From contig NZ_STGE01000006.1 of assembly GCF_005222675.1 (NCBI RefSeq), forward strand, positions 1-64,000: a stretch of DNA of 64,000 nucleotides, given 5' to 3'. Shown piece by piece: positions 27,642-36,996 of the stretch. The notes below the pieces were generated by a model. The model was not told the DNA's origin, made no database searches, and saw only the letters and a program-made list of their open reading frames with translations. Position 1 is the stretch's first letter; each line of letters starts with the position of its first letter. Position numbers and translations under genes: made by a program. This DNA is from Mycolicibacterium sp. CR10 (GTDB lineage: Bacteria; Actinomycetota; Actinomycetes; Mycobacteriales; Mycobacteriaceae).

Positions 27642-27662
27642 TTTTGTGGACTACCTACAAAA
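27642..27662. promoter_or_regulatory. probable MabR operator upstream of fabD
   Basis: Perfect inverted repeat TTTTGT-N9-ACAAAA in the 128-base gap between mabR and fabD. From memory this agrees with the inverted repeat reported for MabR at the fas-II promoter. The flanking stretch to 27,690 is AT-rich and holds a TAAT-like -10 candidate near 27,683, so the promoter is probably here. fabD has little leader sequence with a ribosome site. Confidence 0.7.
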
Positions 27663-27728
27663 ACATAAGACAAGGTTCATAATCTCTTACACCGTGCAAA
27701 ACCGTCTTCTCAATGTTTCCTTAGAGAC

Positions 27729-28697
27729 GTGCCTCAGACGACTGTGCTTGCATTCCTCGCGCCCGGACAAGGGTCCCAGACTCCCGGCATGCTCGCCGAG
27801 TGGCTGGAGCTGCCCGGAGCCGCCGAGCGCATCGCCGCATGGTCGGAAATCAGTGGTCTGGATTTGGCGCAGCTGGGCACCACCGCCACCGCCGAGGAGA
27901 TCACCGACACCGCGGTGACCCAGCCCCTCGTCGTTGCCGCCACCCTGCTGGCCTACGAAGAGCTCATCAAGCGCGAGATCCTGAGTTCCATCCCGGGTCC
28001 GGTGGAGATCGTCGCGGCCGGACATTCGGTCGGCGAGATCGCCGCATACGCAATCGCCGGCGTCATTTCTGCCGACGAGGCCGTGTCCCTGGCGGCTACC
28101 CGCGGCGCCGAGATGGCGAAGGCCTGCGCGGTGGAGCCCACCGGAATGTCGGCGCTGCTCGGCGGCGACGAGGACGAGGTGCTCGCCCGACTCGAAGCTC
28201 TTGATCTCGTTCCCGCCAACCGCAACGCGGACGGACAGATCGTCGCCGCAGGGGCGGTGTCGGCGCTGGAGAAGCTGGCCGAGGACCCCCCGGCCAGGGC
28301 CCGCGTCCGCCGCCTCGCCACTGCGGGTGCGTTCCACACGCAGTACATGGCATCGGCGCTCGAGGAGTACGCCAACGTCGCCGGCGGCATCACCCCGTCA
28401 GAAATCTTGGCGCCCAACGTCACGCTGCTGTCGAACGCCGACGGCAAGCCGGTGTCGTCGGCCGCCGATGCGATGACCAAGCTGGTGGCCCAGATGACGA
28501 AGCCCGTCCGCTGGGATCTGTGCACCGCCACCATGCGAGACCGCTTCCAACAGGACGGGACCACGGCGGCCATCGTTGAGTTCCCCCCGGCGGGAACGCT
28601 GACCGGAATCGCCAAACGTGAACTTCGGGGAGTGCCGACGCACGCCATAAAGTCCCCCGCTGACCTGGATGGACTGGTGGAATCTCTCCCCGTCTGA
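27729..28697 (+). CDS. fabD: malonyl-CoA:ACP transacylase FabD
   Basis: A 322-residue acyltransferase. Gly-Gln-Gly-Ser-Gln (residues 13-17) and the nucleophile in Gly-His-Ser-Val-Gly-Glu (Ser100) are present, with a later Gly-Ala-Phe-His-Thr catalytic His. It loads malonate on AcpM for FAS-II elongation toward mycolic acids. GTG 27729 fits the conserved N-terminus; no clear Shine-Dalgarno sequence is visible. First gene of the operon, under the MabR-type site. Confidence 0.95.
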   Translation: MPQTTVLAFLAPGQGSQTPGMLAEWLELPGAAERIAAWSEISGLDLAQLGTTATAEEITDTAVTQPLVVAATLLAYEELIKREILSSIPGPVEIVAAGHSVGEIAAYAIAGVISADEAVSLAATRGAEMAKACAVEPTGMSALLGGDEDEVLARLEALDLVPANRNADGQIVAAGAVSALEKLAEDPPARARVRRLATAGAFHTQYMASALEEYANVAGGITPSEILAPNVTLLSNADGKPVSSAADAMTKLVAQMTKPVRWDLCTATMRDRFQQDGTTAAIVEFPPAGTLTGIAKRELRGVPTHAIKSPADLDGLVESLPV

Positions 28698-28801
28698 CCG
28701 GGTGGTAATTGCATATCCGATCGATCCGCACGTCTACACCTCAGTAATACACACCGAGTAACACAAACCGAGTAACACCAACACAGATAGAAGGAGCCAT
28801 T

Positions 28802-29101
28802 GTGGGCGCCAGCCAGGAAGAAATCATCACCGGACTCGCCGAGATCATCGAAGAGGTCACGGGCATCGAGCCCTCAGAGGTGACCCCGGAGAAGTCCTTC
28901 GTCGACGACCTGGACATCGACTCGCTGTCGATGGTCGAGATCGCCGTTCAGACCGAGGACAAGTACGGCGTGAAGATCCCCGACGAGGATCTCGCCGGCC
29001 TGCGCACCGTCGGTGACGTCGTCGCCTACATCCAGAAGCTCGAAGAAGAAAACCCCGAGGCCGCCGCGGCCATCCGGGCACAGATTACGGGCGACAAGTG
29101 A
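28802..29101 (+). CDS. acpM: meromycolate extension acyl carrier protein AcpM
   Basis: A 99-residue acyl carrier protein. The phosphopantetheine site is Ser41 in Asp-Ile-Asp-Ser-Leu-Ser. A C-terminal extension (Glu-Glu-Glu-Asn-Pro-Glu-Ala-Ala) is characteristic of mycobacterial AcpM, though shorter than the 115-residue M. tuberculosis protein. GTG 28802 has GAAGGAG closely upstream. The 104-base gap after fabD carries three near-repeats of an 'accgagtaacac' segment (28,749-28,785). Its stop overlaps the kasA start. Confidence 0.96.
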   Translation: MGASQEEIITGLAEIIEEVTGIEPSEVTPEKSFVDDLDIDSLSMVEIAVQTEDKYGVKIPDEDLAGLRTVGDVVAYIQKLEEENPEAAAAIRAQITGDK

Positions 29102-30348
29102 CCCGTCCTTCCACTGCTAACGGCGGTTTCCCCAGTGTTGTGGTGACCGCCGTTACGGCGACGACTTCAATTGCGCCGGACATCGAGGGCACGTGGAAGG
29201 GCTTGTTGGCCGGCGAGAGCGGAATCCGCGTCCTCGAGGACGATTTCGTCGAGAAGTGGGATCTGGCAGTCAAAATCGGCGGCCACCTCAAGGAGCCGCT
29301 CGATCCACTGATGACCCGGTTGGAGATGCGACGGATGTCGTATGTCCAGCGGATGGCCAAGTACGTCGGCAATCAGTTGTGGGAGAACGCCGGTAAGCCG
29401 GAAGTCGACCCCGATCGATTCTCCGTCGTGATCGGGACCGGCCTCGGTGGCGGCGAGAAGATCGTCGAGATGTATGACGCGATGAACGAGGGCGGCCCCC
29501 GCAAGGTGTCCCCGCTCGCCGTTCAGATGGTCATGCCGAACGGCGCTGCCGCCGTCGTCGGGCTGGAACTCGGCGCCCGCGCCGGCGTCATCACGCCGGT
29601 GTCGGCCTGTTCCTCTGGTTCTGAGGCCATCGCTCACGCGTGGCGTCAGATCGTCATGGGTGACGCGGACTTCGCTGTCTGCGGTGGCGTCGAAGGCGTC
29701 ATCGAGGCGCTGCCGATCGCGGGCTTCTCGATGATGCGCGCCATGTCCACCCGCAACGACGACCCGGAAGCTGCCTCGCGGCCGTTCGACAAGAACCGTG
29801 ACGGCTTCGTGTTCGGCGAGGCCGGTGCGCTCATGATCATCGAGACCGAGGAGCACGCCAAGGCACGGGGCGCGACGCCGTTGGCCAGGGTGATGGGTGC
29901 CGGCATCTCGTCGGACGCCTACCACATGGTGGCTCCGTCCCCCGATGGCCTGCGTGCCGGGCACGCGATGAAGCGTGCGATGGAGACGGCTGGGTTGACT
30001 CCGAAGGACATCAGCCACGTCAACGCGCACGCCACGTCGACGTCAATCGGTGACACTGCCGAGGCCAACGCCATCCGGTCCGCCGGTGTGGAGCATGCCG
30101 CGGTGTACGCACCGAAGTCGGCGCTGGGGCACTCGATCGGTGCCGTCGGCGCCCTCGAATCGATCCTGACGGTGTTGTCGCTGCGGGACGGTGTGATCCC
30201 ACCGACGCTGAACTACGAGACGCCCGACCCCGAGATCGATCTCGATGTCGTCGCGGGTGAGCCTCGATACGGCGACTACCAGTACGCAATCAACAATTCG
30301 TTCGGCTTCGGCGGCCACAATGTGGCTCTGGCATTCGGTCGTTACTAG
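29098..30348 (+). CDS. kasA: beta-ketoacyl-ACP synthase KasA
   Basis: A 416-residue KAS with the triad Cys171 (Ser-Ala-Cys-Ser-Ser-Gly), His311 (Asn-Ala-His-Ala-Thr) and His345 (Leu-Gly-His-Ser-Ile-Gly), plus Lys340; numbering is identical to M. tuberculosis KasA. It condenses malonyl-AcpM with growing meromycolate precursors and is the target of thiolactomycin. GTG 29098 overlaps the acpM stop (GTGA). Confidence 0.97.
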   Translation: MTRPSTANGGFPSVVVTAVTATTSIAPDIEGTWKGLLAGESGIRVLEDDFVEKWDLAVKIGGHLKEPLDPLMTRLEMRRMSYVQRMAKYVGNQLWENAGKPEVDPDRFSVVIGTGLGGGEKIVEMYDAMNEGGPRKVSPLAVQMVMPNGAAAVVGLELGARAGVITPVSACSSGSEAIAHAWRQIVMGDADFAVCGGVEGVIEALPIAGFSMMRAMSTRNDDPEAASRPFDKNRDGFVFGEAGALMIIETEEHAKARGATPLARVMGAGISSDAYHMVAPSPDGLRAGHAMKRAMETAGLTPKDISHVNAHATSTSIGDTAEANAIRSAGVEHAAVYAPKSALGHSIGAVGALESILTVLSLRDGVIPPTLNYETPDPEIDLDVVAGEPRYGDYQYAINNSFGFGGHNVALAFGRY

Positions 30349-30425
30349 ACCGGAGGCACACATCAAGTCAGACCGTGGAGGCCGCAGGCCGACATCAGAC
30401 CGTAGAAAGGACACGCAGGCTCAGT

Positions 30426-31679
30426 ATGGCTTCGCCGACAACAGGTAGCGGACTTCCAGACGTCGTAGTGACCGGCATCGCGATGACCACGAGTGTGGCC
30501 ACCGATGCCGAATCGACCTGGAAGCGCCTCCTGGACGGCCAAAGCGGCATTCGCAGGCTCGAAGACCCGTTCATCGAGCAGTTCCAGCTTCCGGTCAGCA
30601 TCGGTGGCCACCTGCTGGAGGACTTCGAGTCGGAGCTGACCAAGGTCGAGAACCGGCGGATGTCCTACGTGCAGAAGATGGCCGCCGTGCTGGGCCGTCG
30701 GGTCTGGGAGAACGCGGGTTCCCCCGAAGTCGACACCACACGACTGCTGGTGTCGATCGGCACCGGGCTCGGTGGCGCTGAGGCGCTGGTGTTCGCGTAC
30801 GACGGCCTGCGGGAACGCGGTCTGCGCAGCGTGTCCCCGCTGTCCGTGCAGATGTACATGCCCAACGGACCCTCGGCGGTCGTCGGACTCGACCGGGAGG
30901 CCAAGGCCGGGGTCGTCACGCCGATCTCGGCGTGTGCGTCCGGCTCGGAGGGGATTGCCCAGGCCTGGCGCAACATCGTGCTCGGTGAAGCCGACATCGC
31001 CATCTGCGGTGGTGTCGAGCAGCGCATCGAGGCGGTGCCGATCGCGGCGTTCGCTCAGATGCGCATCGTGATGTCGACCAACAATGCCGATCCCGCCGGT
31101 GCGTGTCGCCCGTTCGACAAGGACCGCGACGGGTTCGTGTTCGGCGAGGGCGGCGGGCTGATGGTCATCGAGACTGAGGAGCACGCCAAAGCGCGCGGCG
31201 CCAACATCCTCGGCCGACTGATGGGCGCGAGCATCACCTCGGATGGTTTCCACATGGTGGCGCCTGACCCAAACGGGGAACGCGCCGGGTACGCGATGAC
31301 GCGGGCAATCCAGCTGGCGGGTCTGCAACCCACCGACATCGACCACGTGAACGCGCACGCCACCGGAACCTCCGTCGGCGACGTCGCCGAGGGCAAGGCC
31401 ATCAACAACGCGATGCACGGTCATCACCCCGCGGTGTATGCCCCCAAGTCCGCGCTGGGCCACTCGGTCGGCGCGGTCGGCGCGGTGGAATCGATCTTGA
31501 CCCTGATGGCGCTGCGCGATGGCGTCATCCCGCCCACCTTGAACCTGAGGAATCTCGACCCCGAGATCGACCTCGACGTGGTGGCCGGGGAACCGCGTGC
31601 CGGAAGTCTCGAGTACGCAATCAACAATTCGTTCGGATTCGGCGGGCACAATGTCGCACTCGCCTTCGGTAAGTACTGA
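30426..31679 (+). CDS. kasB: beta-ketoacyl-ACP synthase KasB
   Basis: A 417-residue paralogue of KasA with Cys170 (Ser-Ala-Cys-Ala-Ser-Gly), His311 and His346. Roughly two thirds of residues match KasA in register. KasB extends meromycolate chains to full length. ATG 30426 begins the family's N-terminus, 77 bases after kasA; an open frame extends 17 codons further back. Confidence 0.96.
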   Translation: MASPTTGSGLPDVVVTGIAMTTSVATDAESTWKRLLDGQSGIRRLEDPFIEQFQLPVSIGGHLLEDFESELTKVENRRMSYVQKMAAVLGRRVWENAGSPEVDTTRLLVSIGTGLGGAEALVFAYDGLRERGLRSVSPLSVQMYMPNGPSAVVGLDREAKAGVVTPISACASGSEGIAQAWRNIVLGEADIAICGGVEQRIEAVPIAAFAQMRIVMSTNNADPAGACRPFDKDRDGFVFGEGGGLMVIETEEHAKARGANILGRLMGASITSDGFHMVAPDPNGERAGYAMTRAIQLAGLQPTDIDHVNAHATGTSVGDVAEGKAINNAMHGHHPAVYAPKSALGHSVGAVGAVESILTLMALRDGVIPPTLNLRNLDPEIDLDVVAGEPRAGSLEYAINNSFGFGGHNVALAFGKY

Positions 31680-31695
31680 AACGGCAGGAGAACAC

Positions 31696-33129
31696 ATGAC
31701 GACGATGGCCCCTGAAACGGTGAATGAATCTCTGGATCCGCGTGATCCGCTACTGCGCCTTTCCACCTTCTTCGACGACGGCACCGTCGAACTGCTCCAC
31801 GAGCGCGACCGCTCCGGCATCCTCGCCGCGGCCGGAACTGTCAACGGCGTGCGGACCATCGCATTCTGCACCGACGGCACCGTCATGGGTGGCGCCATGG
31901 GCGTGGAGGGCTGTGCGCACATCGTCAATGCCTATGACGTCGCGATCGAGGAGCAGAGCCCGATCGTCGGCATCTGGCACTCGGGCGGCGCGCGGTTGGC
32001 TGAGGGCGTCAAGGCGCTGCATGCCGTCGGGCTCGTCTTCGAGGCGATGATCCGGGCATCGGGCTACGTGCCGCAGATCTCGGTCGTGGTGGGCTTCGCC
32101 GCCGGCGGCGCCGCGTACGGGCCTGCCCTGACCGACGTCGTCATCATGGCCCCCGAGGGTCGGGTGTTCGTGACCGGGCCGGACGTGGTCCGCAGCGTCA
32201 CCGGCGAAGACGTCGACATGGCATCGCTCGGTGGTCCCGATACCCATCACAAGAAGTCCGGCGTCTGCCACATCGTCGCCGACGACGAACTCGACGCCTA
32301 CGCGCGTGGCCGCCGGTTGGTCGGCTACTTCTGCCAACAGGGCCACTTCGATCGCAGCAAGGCCGAGGCCGGCGACACCGACCTCAAGGCTCTGCTGCCC
32401 GAGTCGGCCCGGCGCGCCTACGATGTGCACCCGCTCGTCGAGGCGCTGCTCGACTCCAGTGATGACGACACGTCGTCCTTCGAGGAATTCCAGGCCAAGT
32501 GGGCGCCGTCCATGGTGGTCGGCATCGGCCGGCTGTCGGGACGCACCGTCGGCGTGCTGGCCAACAACCCGCTGCGCCTCGGCGGTTGCCTGAACTCCGA
32601 AAGCGCCGAGAAGGCAGCACGTTTCGTTCGTCTGTGCGACGCGTTCGGTATCCCGCTGGTTGTCATCGTGGACGTGCCCGGCTACCTGCCCGGTGTGGAT
32701 CAGGAGTGGGGCGGCGTGGTGCGCCGCGGCGCCAAGTTGCTGCACGCGTTCGGCGAATCCTCAGTTCCCCGTGTCACGCTGGTGACCCGCAAGATCTACG
32801 GCGGCGCCTACATCGCGATGAACTCGCGGTCGCTGAACGCCACCAAGGTGTTCGCGTGGCCCGAGGCCGAGGTCGCCGTCATGGGCGCCAAGGCCGCGGT
32901 CGGCATCCTGCACAAGAAGAAGCTGGCCGCCGCCGCACCCGAGGACCGTGAGGCGCTGCACGAAGAGCTCGCCGTCGAGCACGAGAAGATCGCGGGCGGT
33001 GTGGACTCGGCGATCGAGATCGGTGTGGTCGACGCGAAGATCGACCCGGCGCACACCCGCAGCGTGCTCACCCAGGCGCTGGCCGAGGCGCCTGCCCGTC
33101 GCGGTCGCCACAAGAACATCCCGCTGTAA
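31696..33129 (+). CDS. accD6: acetyl/propionyl-CoA carboxylase carboxyltransferase AccD6
   Basis: A 477-residue carboxyltransferase beta subunit with crotonase-like folds: Trp-His-Ser-Gly-Gly-Ala-Arg, Gly-Phe-Ala-Ala-Gly-Gly-Ala-Ala-Tyr and Gly-Ala-Lys-Ala-Ala-Val-Gly-Ile. With the biotinylated AccA3 subunit it makes malonyl-CoA for the FAS systems. GGCAGGAG lies 6 bases before ATG 31696. Last gene of the operon, followed by a large hairpin. Confidence 0.96.
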   Translation: MTTMAPETVNESLDPRDPLLRLSTFFDDGTVELLHERDRSGILAAAGTVNGVRTIAFCTDGTVMGGAMGVEGCAHIVNAYDVAIEEQSPIVGIWHSGGARLAEGVKALHAVGLVFEAMIRASGYVPQISVVVGFAAGGAAYGPALTDVVIMAPEGRVFVTGPDVVRSVTGEDVDMASLGGPDTHHKKSGVCHIVADDELDAYARGRRLVGYFCQQGHFDRSKAEAGDTDLKALLPESARRAYDVHPLVEALLDSSDDDTSSFEEFQAKWAPSMVVGIGRLSGRTVGVLANNPLRLGGCLNSESAEKAARFVRLCDAFGIPLVVIVDVPGYLPGVDQEWGGVVRRGAKLLHAFGESSVPRVTLVTRKIYGGAYIAMNSRSLNATKVFAWPEAEVAVMGAKAAVGILHKKKLAAAAPEDREALHEELAVEHEKIAGGVDSAIEIGVVDAKIDPAHTRSVLTQALAEAPARRGRHKNIPL

Positions 33130-33143
33130 ACCACCCCCCACTC

Positions 33144-33205
33144 CGCCGAAATGGCATTCCGGCAGGTCGCTACTCGTACTTTTCCTGCCGGAATGCCAGT
33201 TCGGC
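33144..33205. terminator. large bidirectional hairpin between accD6 and glpD1
   Basis: A perfect 15-bp stem (33,152-33,166 with 33,183-33,197) around a 16-base loop, extended by seven more pairs (33,144-33,150 with 33,199-33,205) after one mismatch. The loop contains the glpD1 stop codon and the right arm lies inside the last glpD1 codons, so the terminator overlaps coding sequence. Convergent position suits termination from both sides. Confidence 0.8.
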
Positions 33206-34765
33206 GATGAATTCGGCCGCGGTCACTTCGGCACGCGCACGGTCCTCGGCGACCAACCCGATCCGGGTGCGGCGGTCGAGGAGGTCGCCCGCAGTCATCG
33301 CCCCCTCATGTGTGACGGCGTATTCGAACTCGGCCCGGGTGACGTCGATTCCGTCGGCGACCGGATCGGTCGGGCGGTCGCAGGCGGCCCGGGCAACGAC
33401 GTTCGGCGACTCGGCCCCGTAGCGAGCCACCAGCGACCCCGGCAGGTCGGTCGCCGAGCGCAGGGTCGCAACTGGATTCGACGGAGCACCGACCAGCGGC
33501 AGGTTTCGGGTTCGGCAGGGGCCGGCGGACAACCCTCTCAACGCCACCGCCCGGTCCACCGCATCCTCGGCCATGTACCGGTATTCGGTGAGCTTGCCGC
33601 CCACGATGCTGATCACACCACTGGGTGACTCGACGACGGCGTGCTCGCGCGACAGGTCCGCGGTGCTGGTCTCATCCCCCGGCCGCTGCGCTCCTGCCCG
33701 CCGGACCGCCCCCGTTTCGATCAGCGGCCGAAGTCCGGCATAGGCGCCGATGACATCGTCGGCGACCAGGGCGGTGTCCAGTGCGGTGTTGACCGTGTCG
33801 AGCAGGAACGAGATCTCCGCCGGGGTCGGCAGCGGGACGTCGGGAATCGGCCCGGGGGCGTCCTCGTCGGTCAGCCCCAGATATACCCTGCCGAGCTGTT
33901 CGGGCATTGCGAAGACGAATCTGTTGAGTTCGCCCGGGATCGGAACAGTCAGTGCTGCAGTCGGATTGCCGAACTTCTCGGCATCGAACACCAGATGGGT
34001 TCCGCGGCTGGGCCGCAACCGGATCGACTCGTCGACCTCGCCGGCCCATACACCGGTGGCGTTGACCACCGCGCGGGCCGCGACGTCCGTCGACTCCCCC
34101 GTGAGCATGTCGGTGAGCGTGACCGACGTGCCTGTCGCGTTCGACGCCGACGCCCGGGTGAGAATTTTGGCGCCGTGTTGCGCGGCGGTACGGGCGACCG
34201 CGGCGACCAACCGGGCGTCGTCGATGAGCTGTCCGTCATAGGCCAGCAAGCCGCCGTCGAGGCCGTCGCGGCGCACCGTCGGTGACAGCGCGACGGCACG
34301 GTGCGCATCGATCCGGCGGGATCTGGGCAGCGCGGACGCCGGAGTGCCCGCCAGCTTGCGTAGTCCGTCGCCGGCGGCGAACCCGAATCTCACCAGCGCC
34401 CTGGACGCCGAACTCATCTCGGGAAGCAGCGGGACCAGCTGTGGCATGGCGTGCACCAGGTGAGGTGCGTTGCGGGTCATCAGGATTCCGCGTTCGATGG
34501 CGCTGCGCCGGGCGATGCCGACGTGACCGCTGGCCAGGTAGCGCAGCCCACCGTGGACCAGTTTCGAGCTCCATCTGCTGGTGCCGAATGCCAGGTCGTG
34601 CTTCTCCAGCAACGCGACTGACAGACCGCGGGTCACGGCGTCCAGGGCGATCCCGGTGCCGGTGATGCCGCCGCCGATCACGATCAGATCGACAGGAGCG
34701 CCGCCGGCGAGTTCGGAGAGTTCACTCGCACGTCGTGACGCGTTCAAAGCCGTTGAGCTGCTCAC
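33170..34765 (-). CDS. glpD1: glycerol-3-phosphate dehydrogenase, FAD-dependent (GlpD1)
   Basis: A 531-residue GlpD. The FAD motif Val-Ile-Gly-Gly-Gly-Ile-Thr-Gly-Thr-Gly (about 27-36) is followed by Leu-Val-His-Gly-Gly-Leu-Arg-Tyr-Leu and, near 360, Gly-Gly-Lys-Leu-Thr-Glu-Tyr-Arg. It oxidises glycerol 3-phosphate to dihydroxyacetone phosphate at the membrane, passing electrons to menaquinone. Position matches Rv2249c. GTG 34765 overlaps the TetR stop (GTGA), giving a two-gene operon. Confidence 0.93.
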   Translation of the reverse strand: MSSSTALNASRRASELSELAGGAPVDLIVIGGGITGTGIALDAVTRGLSVALLEKHDLAFGTSRWSSKLVHGGLRYLASGHVGIARRSAIERGILMTRNAPHLVHAMPQLVPLLPEMSSASRALVRFGFAAGDGLRKLAGTPASALPRSRRIDAHRAVALSPTVRRDGLDGGLLAYDGQLIDDARLVAAVARTAAQHGAKILTRASASNATGTSVTLTDMLTGESTDVAARAVVNATGVWAGEVDESIRLRPSRGTHLVFDAEKFGNPTAALTVPIPGELNRFVFAMPEQLGRVYLGLTDEDAPGPIPDVPLPTPAEISFLLDTVNTALDTALVADDVIGAYAGLRPLIETGAVRRAGAQRPGDETSTADLSREHAVVESPSGVISIVGGKLTEYRYMAEDAVDRAVALRGLSAGPCRTRNLPLVGAPSNPVATLRSATDLPGSLVARYGAESPNVVARAACDRPTDPVADGIDVTRAEFEYAVTHEGAMTAGDLLDRRTRIGLVAEDRARAEVTAAEFIAELAFRQEKYE

Positions 34766-35337
34766 GGTTTCAGGTATCCGTTCAGAGCGATGGACAACTC
34801 GACATCGATGGCCTCGTTGTCGAGGATTGCTTCGACCATCTGCGCCGACTGGATGGTGGACTGTGTGATGAGCAGGCACATGGCCCCCATCTGATGGGGG
34901 TCGCCCGCCCGAACAGAGCCGTCGTCCTGCGCCAGCTTGATGGCCTCGGCCAGCGCGTCGACCATGATCTGCTGGCTGGTGCCCAGCCGTTCGGCGATGT
35001 AGACCATCGCCAGGCTGGGCGCGTTGCGGATCACGGACTGGACGATCTCGTCGTTGCGGAGGTGCTCGGCCACCAACACGATGCGGTCGACCACGGCCTC
35101 GCGGCCGACACCTCTGTCGGGCACCGCCTCGAGTACACCGGCGATCCGGGTCGTCAGGAGTTCGGCGATCACCCATCGGATGTCGGGCCAGCGGCGGTAG
35201 ATTGTCGGTCTGCTGACCCGCGCACGTCGCGCGATCTCGGTCATCGTCGTCCGCTCGACACCGTAGGCGAGTATGCACGCCGCAGCGGCGTCGAGGATTC
35301 GCTTCTCGACAGAGGAATCAGGGTTACGAATTGACAT
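34762..35337 (-). CDS. TetR-family regulator (Rv2250c type)
   Basis: A 191-residue TetR protein. The HTH (about 12-58) reads Thr-Thr-Met-Thr-Glu-Ile-Ala-Arg-Arg-Ala-Arg-Val-Ser-Arg-Pro-Thr-Ile-Tyr-Arg-Arg-Trp; the rest is the helical ligand domain. It is divergent from the AGPS-like oxidase with only 20 bases between the two ATGs, and upstream of glpD1. The short gap contains CTGTAATACTGTAA and both transcripts are probably leaderless, so one site could control both directions. The ligand is likely a lipid or glycerol-phosphate-related compound, by context. Confidence 0.88.
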   Translation of the reverse strand: MSIRNPDSSVEKRILDAAAACILAYGVERTTMTEIARRARVSRPTIYRRWPDIRWVIAELLTTRIAGVLEAVPDRGVGREAVVDRIVLVAEHLRNDEIVQSVIRNAPSLAMVYIAERLGTSQQIMVDALAEAIKLAQDDGSVRAGDPHQMGAMCLLITQSTIQSAQMVEAILDNEAIDVELSIALNGYLKP

Positions 35338-35357
35338 GATCTGTAATACTGTAACTC

Positions 35358-36974
35358 ATGACTCACGCCGATGCCCACCCAATCGATCCCCCGATGCAGT
35401 GGAACGCCTGGGGTGACGCCGCCGCGGCGAAGCCCCTGTCCCCGGGCATCCGCTCCCTGCTCAGCCAGGCCCTGGGGATCGACGGGGCAGGTGTCGACGA
35501 GCCCACTGCCGATCAGGTTCGGCTTCGACCGTCGGCCCTGTCACCGGCCGACCGCGACGGCCTGACCGCGATCGTCGGCGCCGACAACATCACCGTCGAT
35601 GACCGCGGCCGGCTTCTGCGCGCCGGCGGCAAGTCGACCCTGGATCTCCTGCGTCGACGGGACTTCGGTATGCAGGACGCGCCCGACGCGGTGCTCCTGC
35701 CCGGGGGTGAGGACGAGATCGCCGCGGTCCTGACCTTCTGCGCCGACCACAGCATCGCCGTCGTTCCGTTTGGGGGCGGCACCAGCGTCGTCGGCGGACT
35801 CGACCCGCTGCGGGGCGACTTCAAGGCCGTCGTGTCGCTGGATCTGCGGCGCCTCGACGAACTGCACGCCCTCGACGAGGTGTCCTGGGAGGCCGAGCTC
35901 GGTGCAGGCCTGAGCGGGCCGGACGCCGAACGGCTGCTCGGCGAACGTGGCTTCTCCCTCGGCCATTTCCCGCAGAGCTTCCTGTTCGCCACCATCGGCG
36001 GGTTCGCCGCGACCCGGTCGTCCGGTCAGGACTCCGCGGGGTACGGCCGGTTCAACGACATGGTCCGTGGCCTGCGGGCGGTCACTCCGGCAGGTGTCCT
36101 CGACCTGGGCCGCGCTCCGGAGTCCGCCGCCGGCCCCGACCTGCGTCAGCTGCTCATCGGCTCCGAAGGCACATTCGGGATCATCACCCGGGTGCGGGTC
36201 AAGGTGCACCCGATCCCGGCGGCCACCCGCTACGAGGCGTGGTCGTTCCCCGACTTCACCGCCGGGGCCGACGCGCTGCGCGCCGTCGTCCAGACGGGCA
36301 CCGGACCCACCGTCATCCGGCTGTCCGATGAAGCCGAGACCGGCGTCAACCTCGCGACCACCGACAACATCGGAGAGCAGCAGGTTACCGGCGGATGCCT
36401 GGCGATCACGGTGTTCGAGGGCACCGACGCGCACGTCCAAAGCCGCCACGCCGAGACGCGCGCGCTGCTGGAGGCCAGCGGCGGCACGTCGCTGGGCGAG
36501 GCCCCCGCGCACGCGTGGGAGCACGGCCGCTTCAACGCCCCCTATCTGCGGGATTCGCTGCTGTCGGCGGGCGCCCTCTGCGAGACGTTGGAGACGGCGA
36601 CCAACTGGTCCAACCTGCACACCCTCAAGGCCGCGGTCGCCGAGGCGCTCACCGGCGCCCTGGCCGATTCAGGCACACCCGCGTTGGTGTTGTGCCACAT
36701 TTCGCACGTGTATCCCACCGGGGCATCGCTGTACTTCACCGTCGTGGCGGCGCAGCGCGGCAACCCGATCGAGCAGTGGCGCAAGGCCAAGACGGCCGCC
36801 TCCGAGGCCATGGTCCGTGTCGGTGCCACCATCACCCACCACCACGCCGTCGGTGCGGACCACCGGCCGTGGATGCGCGACGAGATCGGCGATGTCGGCG
36901 TGCAGGTGCTGCGGGCCGTCAAGGCGACGCTCGACCCGGCAGGGATCCTCAACCCGGGCAAGCTGATTCCGTGA
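35358..36974 (+). CDS. AGPS-like FAD-binding oxidase (Rv2251 type)
   Basis: A 538-residue flavoprotein of the FAD_binding_4 / FAD-oxidase_C family, closest in layout to alkyl-dihydroxyacetone-phosphate synthase. FAD motifs are Pro-Phe-Gly-Gly-Gly-Thr-Ser-Val-Val-Gly-Gly (about 135-145) and Gly-Ser-Glu-Gly-Thr-Phe-Gly-Ile; there are His-His-His residues near 495 and a C-terminal Asp-Pro-Ala-Gly-Ile-Leu-Asn-Pro-Gly-Lys. Ether-lipid synthesis is the family's textbook role; in mycobacteria it is unproven. Neighbours glpD1 (makes DHAP) and the lipid kinase support glycerolipid metabolism. Confidence 0.88.
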   Translation: MTHADAHPIDPPMQWNAWGDAAAAKPLSPGIRSLLSQALGIDGAGVDEPTADQVRLRPSALSPADRDGLTAIVGADNITVDDRGRLLRAGGKSTLDLLRRRDFGMQDAPDAVLLPGGEDEIAAVLTFCADHSIAVVPFGGGTSVVGGLDPLRGDFKAVVSLDLRRLDELHALDEVSWEAELGAGLSGPDAERLLGERGFSLGHFPQSFLFATIGGFAATRSSGQDSAGYGRFNDMVRGLRAVTPAGVLDLGRAPESAAGPDLRQLLIGSEGTFGIITRVRVKVHPIPAATRYEAWSFPDFTAGADALRAVVQTGTGPTVIRLSDEAETGVNLATTDNIGEQQVTGGCLAITVFEGTDAHVQSRHAETRALLEASGGTSLGEAPAHAWEHGRFNAPYLRDSLLSAGALCETLETATNWSNLHTLKAAVAEALTGALADSGTPALVLCHISHVYPTGASLYFTVVAAQRGNPIEQWRKAKTAASEAMVRVGATITHHHAVGADHRPWMRDEIGDVGVQVLRAVKATLDPAGILNPGKLIP

Positions 36975-36996
36975 CATCGCGGACGCGAGGAGCAGT

